A stretch of 64,000 bases of DNA from Streptomyces venezuelae. Lineage in GTDB: Bacteria; Actinomycetota; Actinomycetes; Streptomycetales; Streptomycetaceae. Position 1 is the first letter of the stretch. Every line of letters starts with the position of its first letter. The notes beneath the pieces were generated by a model. The model made no database searches. It was not told the DNA's origin and was given only the letters and a program-made list of their open reading frames with translations. Shown here one piece after another: positions 1-7,534 of the stretch. A program made the position numbers and the translations under genes. The stretch covers positions 5,068,501 to 5,132,500 of the forward strand of contig NZ_CP029194.1 in NCBI RefSeq assembly GCF_008642375.1. The letters are read 5' to 3'.

Positions 1-746
1 TCCCAGAGGCTGACCTCGCTGCCGTCGAGCAGCAGGAACTGGTGCTCGTAGAGGGTGAACCCGGCGTCCCGGCCTCCCTCTACCGCGCACTGCCGTCCGA
101 AGGCCTGGGTGATGTGGTGGGCGAACGCCAGGCGGAGCCGCCGGGCGGTCCGCTCGCCGGGCCGGTCCACGTTCTCCGCGCGCCGCAGGACACGGCGCGC
201 GTGGTCGGCGGAGTTGTCCGGTACGTACATCCGGGGCTGGGCGGGTATGGGGCGGGCGAGCAGGGCGCTCAGGAGCGCCATGTCATCGTCGTCGTCGCTG
301 TCGAGGACGGTGCCGTCGGAGCGCTCCGCGGTCCAGCCCGGCAGCGGACCGGCCGGCAGACGGGAGGCGGCCAGCCGGGCCTCCGACTCCTCCGCGTACA
401 GCTCGTGCTGGTCGGAGCCGTCGCGTCCGGTGTTGTGCGTGAGCTCCCACAGAGTGAGCGCGCTGCCGTCGGCGAGCAGATACGTGTGGCGGTAGGTGGT
501 CCGGTGCAGCGACGCGCTGTGGTGCGAGGAGTGCAGCGCGCTGGAGTGGGCGAGCGCCGTGCCGAGGCGCTCGACGGTGGAGTCGGGCAGGTCGAAGGAG
601 TTGAGCGCCCTGCCGAGGAGCCGCTCAAGGTGCGTCTCGGTCGTCTCGTAGGGATCGTGAGGATCCTGCGGATCGTTCAAGAGGGTCTCCAGGCCGTCGC
701 CGCATGTCACTTGGTGCTTGCTAAACGTAGTCCCTGGGTCTGACAT
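1..746 (-). CDS. DUF6227 family protein (C-terminal part outside window)
   Basis: The minus strand is open from an ATG at 746 to the left edge, so the gene is cut by the window. The protein begins MSDPGTTFSK and continues with a conserved stretch reading YETTETHLERLLGRALNSF, then LHSSHHSASLHRTTYRHTY. I recognise this as the actinobacterial DUF6227 family, whose function is unknown. No signal peptide or membrane segment is visible. An AGGA sits about 5 nt before the ATG. An in-frame GTG at 710 is a weaker alternative start because the upstream codons also look coding. The gene lies 116 bp downstream of the P1-family peptidase gene on the same strand. Confidence 0.75.
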   Translation of the reverse strand, partial: MSDPGTTFSKHQVTCGDGLETLLNDPQDPHDPYETTETHLERLLGRALNSFDLPDSTVERLGTALAHSSALHSSHHSASLHRTTYRHTYLLADGSALTLWELTHNTGRDGSDQHELYAEESEARLAASRLPAGPLPGWTAERSDGTVLDSDDDDDMALLSALLARPIPAQPRMYVPDNSADHARRVLRRAENVDRPGERTARRLRLAFAHHITQAFGRQCAVEGGRDAGFTLYEHQFLLLDGSEVSLW

Positions 747-862
747 CGTGTCCTGGGTTCTGCAAAACGAAGGGCGCCCACCGGAAGTTCCCAGCGGGTT
801 CTTCGTCAACTCCCTTGCGGTTACCGGGAGTACGTTGGTGGAGGGCGGTCATCGGCCCCGAT

Positions 863-1954
863 TCACCTGTTCGCGTCTCCCTCGTAGAGCTCGCCGTACG
901 AGGGGAAGTCGCCGCCCGGGCCGCGCTGCCCGCCGGGAGCCGCGAGCAGGGCCCGGACGATCGCCCGGGTCACCAGGTCGGCGCCGGCCGCCAGGATCTC
1001 GTTCAGGGCGAGCGGCCCCGGCTCCTCCGGAAGCTCCCGCCGCCCGGTGGCGAGCGCGAAGACGGTGTCCCCGTCGTTCATCAGGTGCACAGGACGGATG
1101 GCGCGCGCGATGCCGTCGTGCGCCGTGCCCGCGACCTTCTGCGCCTGCGCGCGCGTGAGCACCGCGTCCGTGGCGACGACGGCGAGCGTCGTGTTGAGCG
1201 GGGGAGGGGCGCTCGCCGCCCGGGCCTCCGCGAGCCGCCGCAGCGCCGCCTCGTGCACCGCCGCCGCCGGGACGACGGCCCCGGCCCCGCCGCCCTCGAA
1301 CCAGCTCCCGTACGGGACGCCCGTCGCCGGGTCGACGGCCGAACCGACCGCGTTCACCACGACCAGCGCGCCGACCGTGATCCCCGACTCCAGGACCGCG
1401 CTCGCCGTCCCCACCCCGCCCCGCAGCCCGCCGACGACGGCCCCGGTGCCCGCGCCGACCGCGCCCGTCTCCACGCGCGCGTGGTCCCCGCTCGCGTCGG
1501 CCGCCTCCACCGCCGCCCGCCCCGTCGCCGCGTCCGGCCGGGCCGAGAAGTCGCCGCCGCGCCCCAGGTCGAAGACGCACGCGGCGGGCACGACCGGCAC
1601 CACATGGGCCGGATCGGGCCCCACCCGCACGCCCCTGTGCCGCTCCTCCAGCCAGGCCATGACCCCGGCGGCCGAGTCCAGCCCGTAGGCGCTGCCGCCG
1701 GTCAGGACGACCGCGTCGATCCGCTGGACCACGTTCCGCGGGTCGAGCGCGTCCGTCTCCCGCGTACCAGGCCCGCCGCCCCGCACATCCACGCCGGCGA
1801 CGACCCCGCCCTCCGGCGCGAGCACGACCGTGGTCCCGCTCAACGCCCCGGCCCCCGCCACGCGCGCGTGCCCCACGCGCACCCCGCTCACGTCGGTAAT
1901 GGCGTCCCGGGCCTCGTGGGCGTCCCCGGCTCTCACTTCCTGGGGGTGTGTCAT
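863..1954 (-). CDS. P1 family (DmpA/NylC-type) self-processing peptidase
   Basis: This 363-residue protein belongs to the P1/S58 family of N-terminal-nucleophile aminopeptidases and amidohydrolases (DmpA, BapA, NylC). The N-terminus carries ITDVSGVRVGHA, followed by a Gly-rich VLTGGSAYGLDSA motif near residue 85. The sequence PPLNTTLAVVATDA places Asn254-Thr255 where family members cut themselves to expose the catalytic Thr or Ser, so I infer self-cleavage there, as in NylC. There is no signal peptide, so it is probably cytoplasmic. Its start lies 26 bp beyond the stop of the upstream SDR gene on the same strand, so the two are probably co-transcribed. The natural substrate cannot be told from sequence. 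Confidence 0.85.
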   Translation of the reverse strand: MTHPQEVRAGDAHEARDAITDVSGVRVGHARVAGAGALSGTTVVLAPEGGVVAGVDVRGGGPGTRETDALDPRNVVQRIDAVVLTGGSAYGLDSAAGVMAWLEERHRGVRVGPDPAHVVPVVPAACVFDLGRGGDFSARPDAATGRAAVEAADASGDHARVETGAVGAGTGAVVGGLRGGVGTASAVLESGITVGALVVVNAVGSAVDPATGVPYGSWFEGGGAGAVVPAAAVHEAALRRLAEARAASAPPPLNTTLAVVATDAVLTRAQAQKVAGTAHDGIARAIRPVHLMNDGDTVFALATGRRELPEEPGPLALNEILAAGADLVTRAIVRALLAAPGGQRGPGGDFPSYGELYEGDANR

Positions 1955-1980
1955 GTCCCCTGCCTACCACGCGGCTTGGC

Positions 1981-2763
1981 TCAGCGCTTGGGGCCGAGGT
2001 AGGTGCCGCCCGAGGCGTCGATCACGGTCCCGGTGATCCAGCGGCCGTCCTCGGACGCGAGGAAGGCGACCGGGTCGGCGATGTCCTCCGGCTGCCCGAC
2101 CCACGGCAGCGCCTGGCCGCCGATCAGCATCCCCTCCAGCTCGGGCATCGCCGCCATGGCGGCCGTGAGTCCGGCGGTCTGGGTCGGGCCCGGGGCGACC
2201 GTGTTGACGGTGATGCGGCGCTCCCCGACCACATGGGCGAGGGTGCGGGTGAAGGTCTCCATCGCCCCCTTCGTCATCGCGTACGCCAGCTCGTCGGCGA
2301 GGGCGATCCGGGTGACGGCCGAGCCGATGTTGATGATCCGGCCGCCGTCGCGCAGCACCGGCAGCAGCCCCTGCACGAGGAAGTACGGCGCCCGGACGTT
2401 GACCGCGAAGAGCCGGTCGAAGAGCTCCGGCGTCTCGTCCCGGAGGTGCCCGCCCGAGCGGCTCTCGGCGGCGTTGTTGACGAGGACGTCGAGCACGGCC
2501 TCCCCGGCGTGCGCGGCGAGCCCGGACCGGACCCCCTCGACGAGCGCGAGGACTCCGTCGTGCGTGGCCAGGTCGGCGCCCACGGAGAAGGCCCGGCCGC
2601 CGTCCCGCACGATCAGGTCCACGGTCTCCCGCGCGGCGGCCGCGTCCCGCCCGTAATGGACGGCGACGACCATCCCGTCGGCCGCGAGCCGCCGGGCGAC
2701 GGCCCGCCCGATGCCGCGCGACGAACCGGTGACGAGGGCGGTACGGGTGGTGGGCTGCTGCAT
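1981..2763 (-). CDS. SDR family NAD(P)-dependent oxidoreductase
   Basis: A 260-residue classical short-chain dehydrogenase/reductase. The cofactor motif TGSSRGIG is near residue 12, NNAA in the middle, and the catalytic Ser (NIGSA) is followed by YAMTK with the Tyr-Lys pair. The C-terminus GGTYLGPKR is a usual SDR ending. I chose the ATG at 2763, which has GAGGAG upstream; the frame stays open further up to 2817, but that part does not look like SDR sequence. The gene heads a probable two-gene operon with the P1 peptidase. Upstream lie a leader hairpin and 11-bp-pitch direct repeats, suggesting activation by a SARP-type regulator. The substrate is unknown. Confidence 0.85.
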   Translation of the reverse strand: MQQPTTRTALVTGSSRGIGRAVARRLAADGMVVAVHYGRDAAAARETVDLIVRDGGRAFSVGADLATHDGVLALVEGVRSGLAAHAGEAVLDVLVNNAAESRSGGHLRDETPELFDRLFAVNVRAPYFLVQGLLPVLRDGGRIINIGSAVTRIALADELAYAMTKGAMETFTRTLAHVVGERRITVNTVAPGPTQTAGLTAAMAAMPELEGMLIGGQALPWVGQPEDIADPVAFLASEDGRWITGTVIDASGGTYLGPKR

Positions 2764-2788
2764 GACGGTCTCCTCGGGCGTGTTTCCG

Positions 2789-2817
2789 GTGCAGCCCGGG
2801 GCGTCTCCCCGGGGCAC
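2789..2817 (-). promoter_or_regulatory. GC-rich hairpin in the SDR leader
   Basis: CCCGGGG at 2795-2801 pairs perfectly with CCCCGGG at 2807-2813, and an outer GTGC/GCAC pair (2789-2792 with 2814-2817) extends the stem across a two-base bulge. It lies 26-54 nt before the SDR start codon, between the direct repeats and the ribosome binding site. It could affect mRNA stability or attenuate transcription; there is no T-run. Confidence 0.4.
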
Positions 2818-2838
2818 GGAAGGAAGACTCGCGCCGGG

Positions 2839-2887
2839 CGCTGACGAGCCGCTGACCGAGCGCTGACAGCGCCTGACCGCCGCTGAC
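2839..2887 (-). promoter_or_regulatory. 11-bp-pitch heptad direct repeats (SARP-type operator candidate)
   Basis: On the minus strand GTCAGCG occurs at 2881-2887, 2861-2867, 2850-2856 and 2839-2845, with a degenerate GTCAGGC at 2871-2877. Successive copies start 10, 10, 11 and 11 bp apart. Heptamers at about one helical turn are the known binding architecture of SARP regulators, whose last repeat usually lies 8 bp before the -10. Here exactly 8 bp separate the last repeat from GAGTCT, a weak -10-like hexamer. A BTAD-domain regulator is encoded next door. Confidence 0.5.
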
Positions 2888-2898
2888 GGGGGTGCGGC

Positions 2899-3015
2899 TC
2901 ACCCGCCGAGGAGCGCGCCGGCCTCCCCGGTGAGCGCGGCGCCGTCGACCGGACGGCCGGTGCCGACCGCCACGGCCGGCCCACCGAGCCCGAGCGGGCC
3001 CAGCCGGTGGACCGC
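2899..3015 (-). pseudogene. Possible 3' gene remnant (about 38 codons)
   Basis: On the minus strand, 38 codons reading GPLGLGGPAVAVGTGRPVDG and onward to a TGA at 2899 show typical Streptomyces coding bias: nearly all third positions are G or C and first positions are rich in G. No start codon, ribosome binding site or longer reading frame precedes them. I read this as the C-terminal end of a gene whose 5' part has been lost. I do not recognise the family, and chance bias in GC-rich spacer DNA is possible. The rest of the 304-bp gap (2764-3067) holds the repeats and hairpin listed separately. Confidence 0.3.
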
Positions 3016-3067
3016 TCGGGATTGTCTCCGGCCGGGAGGCCGGGGACGACCACGAACGCACAGCCGG

Positions 3068-5671
3068 TCATCGCGTGGCCCCCGCCGTCGCCGCGATGCC
3101 CTTCGTCTCCGTCGTCCCCTTCAGGCCGGCCCTGCGGGCCGTGTCCGCCGCGCGGGCGCGGTCGGCCGCGGCGGCGTCCGGGTCGCCCGCTGCCTCATGG
3201 ACGGCGGCGCGGCGGTGGAGCAGGTCCACGACGTCCTCGGCGACACCCAGGGAGGCGAACAGGGCCAGGGCCTCCGCGAGGAGGGGCAGCGGTTCGGGGG
3301 AGAGGGACGCCAGGCCCTCCAGGGCCGTGGCCGTCCCCCACCGGTCGCCGAGCGCCCGGAAGCCGGCCAGGGCCTCCGTCAGGAGCGCCTCGGCAGCCCG
3401 ATCCGCGCCGTTCCTGTCAGCGGCCCCTGCCGCCGTCGCGGTCGCCAGGAAGGCGCGCCCCACGAGGACCAGCGAGCGGGACCAGGGGTCGTCGCCCATC
3501 GGCAGACCCTCGCCCGGGCCCACCGACGTCGACCACAGGAACGCCGTGTACGGCTGCCGGAGCGGAACCGTCCGCGCGGCCAGGAACTCCCGGGCACGCT
3601 CGACGTGTTCCCCCTCGCTCAGCCCCGCCGCCAGCACGCACAGCGCGTACTCCTCGCCCAGCTCCGCCGTCGGCTCCACCCGCTCCAGGAGCTCCGCGAC
3701 CGGCGCCGCGACCCGGCCCCGGAGTCCGCGCAGCCACCAGTACGGGGTGAGCGCGGCCACCAGCCGCAGCCCGTCCTCCGGCGCGCCCCGCCGCAGCGCC
3801 GCCCGCAGGTTCGCGTCCTCGGCGTCCAGCCGGGCCAGCCACTCCAGCTGCGCGGCTCCGCGCAGTTCGGGGTCCGCGGCCTCCGCGAGCTCGCGGTAGT
3901 ACGCGTGGTGGGCTCCGGTCGCCGGGTCCTCGTCGGGCAGCTGTCCGGCGGCGTAGGCGCGGATCGTCTCCAGCATCCGGTAGCGGCCGTCCCGCGCCTC
4001 CAGCAGCGACTTCTCCACCAGCGAGGCCAGCGCGCCGGCCCCCGCGCCGCACACCCGGGTCACCGCCTCCGCCGTAGCGCCGCCCCGGAACACCGAGAAA
4101 CGGGCGGCCAGTTCCCGCTCGCCGGGTTCGAGGAGGGACCAGCTCCACTCGACCACCGCCCGCAGGGTCCGGTGGCGCTCCGGCGCCGTGCGGTCCCCGC
4201 GCGACAGCAGCTCGAAGCGTTCGAGCCGCTCGCCGAGGCCGTCGGCGAGCTCGTCGACGGAGAGCGAGCGCAGCCGGGCCGCCGCGAGCTCGACGGCGAG
4301 CGGCAGCCCGTCCAGCCCCGCGCAGAGCTCCGCCACGCGCGCGTGGCCCGTGAATCCGGGCCGCACGGCCGCGGCCCGCCGTACGAACAGCTCCTCGGCG
4401 GCCTCGGGCGTCAGCGCCCCGAGCGGCAGCAGCGACTCGCCGGTGATCCCGAGCGCCTCCCGGCTCGTCGTCAGGACCCGCAGCAGAGGGCAGGTGGCGA
4501 GCAGGCGGCGTACGAGGACGGCGGTCTCGTCGACGACGTGCTCGCAGTTGTCCACGATCAGCAGCACTGGCCGCCCGGCCAGCGCCGTTTCGAGTCGCTC
4601 CGCGCCGCCGCCCCGCACTCCGAGCGCCGCCGCGAAGGCCTCGGCGACCTCCCCGGAACCGCTCCGCCCGCCGCCCGCCACCGCCCCCAGGTCCACGAAG
4701 CGCACCTCGCCCGGCAGGGCCGTGCCCACCTCCAGGGCCAGCCGGGTCTTGCCCGCCCCGCCGGGCCCCACCAGGGTCACCAGGCGGGCGACCGTCACCA
4801 GCGAGGTCAGTCGGTCCCGCTCCTGCTCCCGCCCCACGAAGTCCGTCAGCGCCGCGGGCAAGGCCGGAACGGCCACCCGCTCCGGGCCCGTCCGTCCAGG
4901 GCCCGCCTCCCCGCCCCGCAGCAGTCCCAGGTGGATGGCGGACAGTTCCGGTGACGGGTCGGCGCCCAGTTCCTCCGCGAGAGCCGCCCGTACCTCCTCG
5001 TACACGGCGAGCGCCTCGGCCTGCCGCCCCGCCGCGCCCAGCGCCCGCATCTGGAGCCCGCGCAGCCGCTCGCGCAGGGGGTGCTCGCGGACCGCCGCCG
5101 CCAACTCCCGTACCAGCGAAGAGAGGTCCTCGCTTGAGGTACCCGAGGTACCCGAGGCCAGTTCCGCCGCCGCCCAGGCCTCCAGTGCGTCGAGCCGCAG
5201 CCCTTCGAGCCGGGCCGCCTGCCCCGCGGCGAAGGGCGCGTCCCGTACGTCGGAGAGCGCCGGTCCGCGCCACAGTCCGAGCGCCTCCCGCAGCAGGCCG
5301 GCGGCGTGCACGGGGTCGCCGGCCGCCCCGGCCCGGACACCCGCGCCGGTCAGCGCCTCGAACCGCAGTGCGTCCACGCCCTCCGCCGGGGCCCCCAGCG
5401 CCAGCCGGTACCCGGCGGGCGAGTGCTCCACCGCCACCCCCGGCGGCAGGACCCGGCGCAGCCGGGAGACCTGCGCCTGGAGCGCGCCCTGCGCACCGGC
5501 CGGCGGCTCGTCCCCGTACAGCCCGTCGACGAGCCGGTCCACGGGCACGGTCCGGCCCGCGTCGAGGAGGAGCCGGGCCAGCAGGGCGCGGACCTTGGGC
5601 CCGCCGGCGGCGGGTTCGGTGACGCCGGCGGGGTCGGACACCACGAGAGGCCCGAGAAGGCGGAAGATCAT
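3068..5671 (-). CDS. BTAD domain-containing transcriptional regulator with NB-ARC-type ATPase (AfsR/SARP-like)
   Basis: An 867-residue regulator. Residues 1-95 form an OmpR-type winged helix (MIFRLLGPL, then VSRLRRVLPPG). Residues 100-245 form the bacterial transcriptional activation domain with LRERLRGLQMRALGAAGRQ. An ATPase follows with Walker A GPGGAGKTRLA near residue 302 and Walker B VLLIVDNCE near 370, then LTTSREALG and GLPLAVELAAARL as in AfsR and related STAND regulators. The C-terminal 350 residues are Ala/Leu-rich helical repeats, probably TPR-like. The ATG at 5671 is chosen because the winged helix starts there; its ribosome binding site is poor. It lies 47 bp after the LtrA-like gene on the same strand. 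No biosynthetic cluster is adjacent; the SDR/peptidase operon downstream is the obvious candidate target. Confidence 0.85.
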   Translation of the reverse strand: MIFRLLGPLVVSDPAGVTEPAAGGPKVRALLARLLLDAGRTVPVDRLVDGLYGDEPPAGAQGALQAQVSRLRRVLPPGVAVEHSPAGYRLALGAPAEGVDALRFEALTGAGVRAGAAGDPVHAAGLLREALGLWRGPALSDVRDAPFAAGQAARLEGLRLDALEAWAAAELASGTSGTSSEDLSSLVRELAAAVREHPLRERLRGLQMRALGAAGRQAEALAVYEEVRAALAEELGADPSPELSAIHLGLLRGGEAGPGRTGPERVAVPALPAALTDFVGREQERDRLTSLVTVARLVTLVGPGGAGKTRLALEVGTALPGEVRFVDLGAVAGGGRSGSGEVAEAFAAALGVRGGGAERLETALAGRPVLLIVDNCEHVVDETAVLVRRLLATCPLLRVLTTSREALGITGESLLPLGALTPEAAEELFVRRAAAVRPGFTGHARVAELCAGLDGLPLAVELAAARLRSLSVDELADGLGERLERFELLSRGDRTAPERHRTLRAVVEWSWSLLEPGERELAARFSVFRGGATAEAVTRVCGAGAGALASLVEKSLLEARDGRYRMLETIRAYAAGQLPDEDPATGAHHAYYRELAEAADPELRGAAQLEWLARLDAEDANLRAALRRGAPEDGLRLVAALTPYWWLRGLRGRVAAPVAELLERVEPTAELGEEYALCVLAAGLSEGEHVERAREFLAARTVPLRQPYTAFLWSTSVGPGEGLPMGDDPWSRSLVLVGRAFLATATAAGAADRNGADRAAEALLTEALAGFRALGDRWGTATALEGLASLSPEPLPLLAEALALFASLGVAEDVVDLLHRRAAVHEAAGDPDAAAADRARAADTARRAGLKGTTETKGIAATAGATR

Positions 5672-5718
5672 GGACCGGATTGTCGCGCGGAGGAGGGCGG
5701 TGCCTCCAGGCCTCCGCC

Positions 5719-6894
5719 TCAGGCTGCCGAGGCCCGCGACGCAGGGTTGCGGGCGGTCAGGGTCACTCCGGTCGCGACCGTGGCCGCCGCGACGAGGCCC
5801 GCGGCGAGGACCGCCCAGCGGCCCGCGAACGTACACAGCAGGATCGCGAGCGAGGCCACGGGCAGGACGAGCTGCTGGGCGATGCCGATCTTGAAGTAAC
5901 GGGCGTGCAGCAGCCAGACGGAGAACAGGAAGACCGCCGACGGGATCGTCACGGCGGCGGACGCTGCGGAGGTGGAGATGTGGGCCTCGCCCACGGCCTG
6001 TTCGACGGCGATCTCCAGGCCCGCGCCCACCGCGGCGGCCGAGGAGAAGATGACGTAATGGCCGTAGCCCCACAGGAAGCCCTGGCGGCTGGAGGTCAGC
6101 CGGTCGTGGGCGGGCACGACGAAGTAGATCCACCATGCGGCGAAGACGAGCAGCAGGCCGCCGACGGCGATCGGCAGGAGCTCGCCGAGGGCGTCGTTCT
6201 CCGCGACACCGGACTTCACCGCGACGGTCGCCGCGGCGACGGTCTCGCCGAGGACGATGATGGTGAACAGGCCGTACCGCTCCGCGATGTGGTGCGGGTG
6301 CCAGGTGCTGGGCGCGTCCTTCTCCGCGTACACGGGCACGGCGAGCTCCGCCAGCACCATGACGAGGAAGACCCAGCCCCGGGCGGGCTCGGGAGCGAGG
6401 ACGAGCGCGAGCCAGCCGATCTGGACGGCGACGACCCCGCCCGCGTACCGCCGGCACATCGTCCGCTCGGCGCGGTCGGTGGCGTGGTGGGCGGCGCGCA
6501 GCCACTGGAATGCGAGCGCGAGCCGCATGACGACGTAGCCGATGTAGACGACGAGGAAGTCGTGGTCCTGGAAGGCGCGCGAGACGCCGGCGGCGAGGAC
6601 GAGGACGCCGGCGATCTGGACGAGTGTGACGACGCGGTAGAGGACGTCGTCGTTGTCGTAGGCCGAGGCGAACCAGGTGAAGTTCATCCACGCCCACCAG
6701 ATGGCGAAGAACACCATCGCGTAGTCGAGGACCCCCTCGCCGGTGTGGTTCTCGGCGACCGCGTGCACGAGCTCCGCGCCCGCCTGCGCGACGGCGACGA
6801 CGAAGCACAGGTCGAAGAAGAGTTCCAGGGGGGTGGCGGCCCGGTGGGACTCCTCGCGGGAGCGGGCGGTGAGGGGGAGAAACGGTTGTGTCAT
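5719..6894 (-). CDS. Low temperature requirement protein A (LtrA)-like membrane protein
   Basis: This 391-residue protein has the LtrA signature near the N-terminus (ATPLELFFDLCFVVAVAQ), then about ten hydrophobic helices and the motif HIAERYGLFTIIVLGETV in the middle. The family is named after a Listeria gene linked to growth at low temperature; its biochemical role is not established. The ATG at 6894 has a well-placed GGAG. The BTAD regulator begins 47 bp downstream on the same strand, so read-through is likely. The C-terminus ends in short polar residues after the last membrane segment. Confidence 0.85.
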   Translation of the reverse strand: MTQPFLPLTARSREESHRAATPLELFFDLCFVVAVAQAGAELVHAVAENHTGEGVLDYAMVFFAIWWAWMNFTWFASAYDNDDVLYRVVTLVQIAGVLVLAAGVSRAFQDHDFLVVYIGYVVMRLALAFQWLRAAHHATDRAERTMCRRYAGGVVAVQIGWLALVLAPEPARGWVFLVMVLAELAVPVYAEKDAPSTWHPHHIAERYGLFTIIVLGETVAAATVAVKSGVAENDALGELLPIAVGGLLLVFAAWWIYFVVPAHDRLTSSRQGFLWGYGHYVIFSSAAAVGAGLEIAVEQAVGEAHISTSAASAAVTIPSAVFLFSVWLLHARYFKIGIAQQLVLPVASLAILLCTFAGRWAVLAAGLVAAATVATGVTLTARNPASRASAA

Positions 6895-7005
6895 GCGCTC
6901 CAGAACAGCACAGCGCGGCGAGGCGCTCGCGGAGCCCTGCCGTCCGCCCCGGTCGTGGGTGACGGGACGGCGGCTCCGTCACCGCCGTACGGGTGTGGCG
7001 CTCCG

Positions 7006-7361
7006 TCAGGCGGCGTGCGCGCCGCGGCCGGCCGGCGCCGCCCCGGCGTACCGCGCCGCCACGAGACCGGCCAGGCGCGGATGGCCGGCGAGCGGCTCCC
7101 CGACCGCCCAGACGTCGGGGACCGACGCGGGGGCGCGGGTGAAGCGACCGGGGGCCGGCAGAGGGGCGGCGAGCGCGACCCGGCCGAAGCCGTGGTCGTG
7201 CAGGCGGGCGACGGCCTCGGCCGGTCCGGGGCGCTCGCCGAGCGGTACGCGGCGGTGACCGGCACGGGCAGGAGCATGCGCAGCTGCCGGACGGCCGTGA
7301 GCGTGCCGTCGTTGCCGCCGGGCCGGAAGGAGCCCGCCCCGGCGACGACGACGGCGTCGGC
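7006..7361 (-). pseudogene. Broken sirohydrochlorin chelatase (SirB/CbiX-like), C-terminal half with a frameshift
   Basis: On the minus strand one frame reads DAVVVAGAGSFRPGGNDG to VPVTAAYRSASAP; a second frame continues AEAVARLHDHGFGRVALA, then APGRFTRAP, PLAGHPRLAGLVAARY and a stop at 7006. Together they match the second half of Streptomyces sirohydrochlorin chelatases, which insert iron for siroheme. Adding one G to the run at 7227-7231 would rejoin the frames. The N-terminal half is missing, replaced by a short 9-bp tandem repeat (GAGAAGCCG-like). This is therefore a remnant, not only a sequencing slip. Siroheme serves nitrite and sulphite reductases, and the nitrate/nitrite transporter gene starts 174 bp away. 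Confidence 0.6.
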
Positions 7362-7534
7362 CGGGCCCCCGGCGGCCCGTTCTTCTCCGGCTTCTCCGGC
7401 TTCTCCGGTTCCTCCGGCCCTCCGCTGACGGGACCTAGGCCTGTCCGTCCGCCGACCATCGGCACTCACGCACCCCTCATGCGCGGACGCAGCCTGGAAG
7501 AGCAAGGGAAGCCCCGAAACGTCAGGGAAGCGCC

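Noticed and set aside
5672..7465. Extension of the BTAD regulator frame far upstream through the LtrA and chelatase-remnant region
   Set aside because: The upstream part is Arg/Pro/Gly-rich shadow; the BTAD winged helix begins at 5671 and LtrA is clear in another frame.
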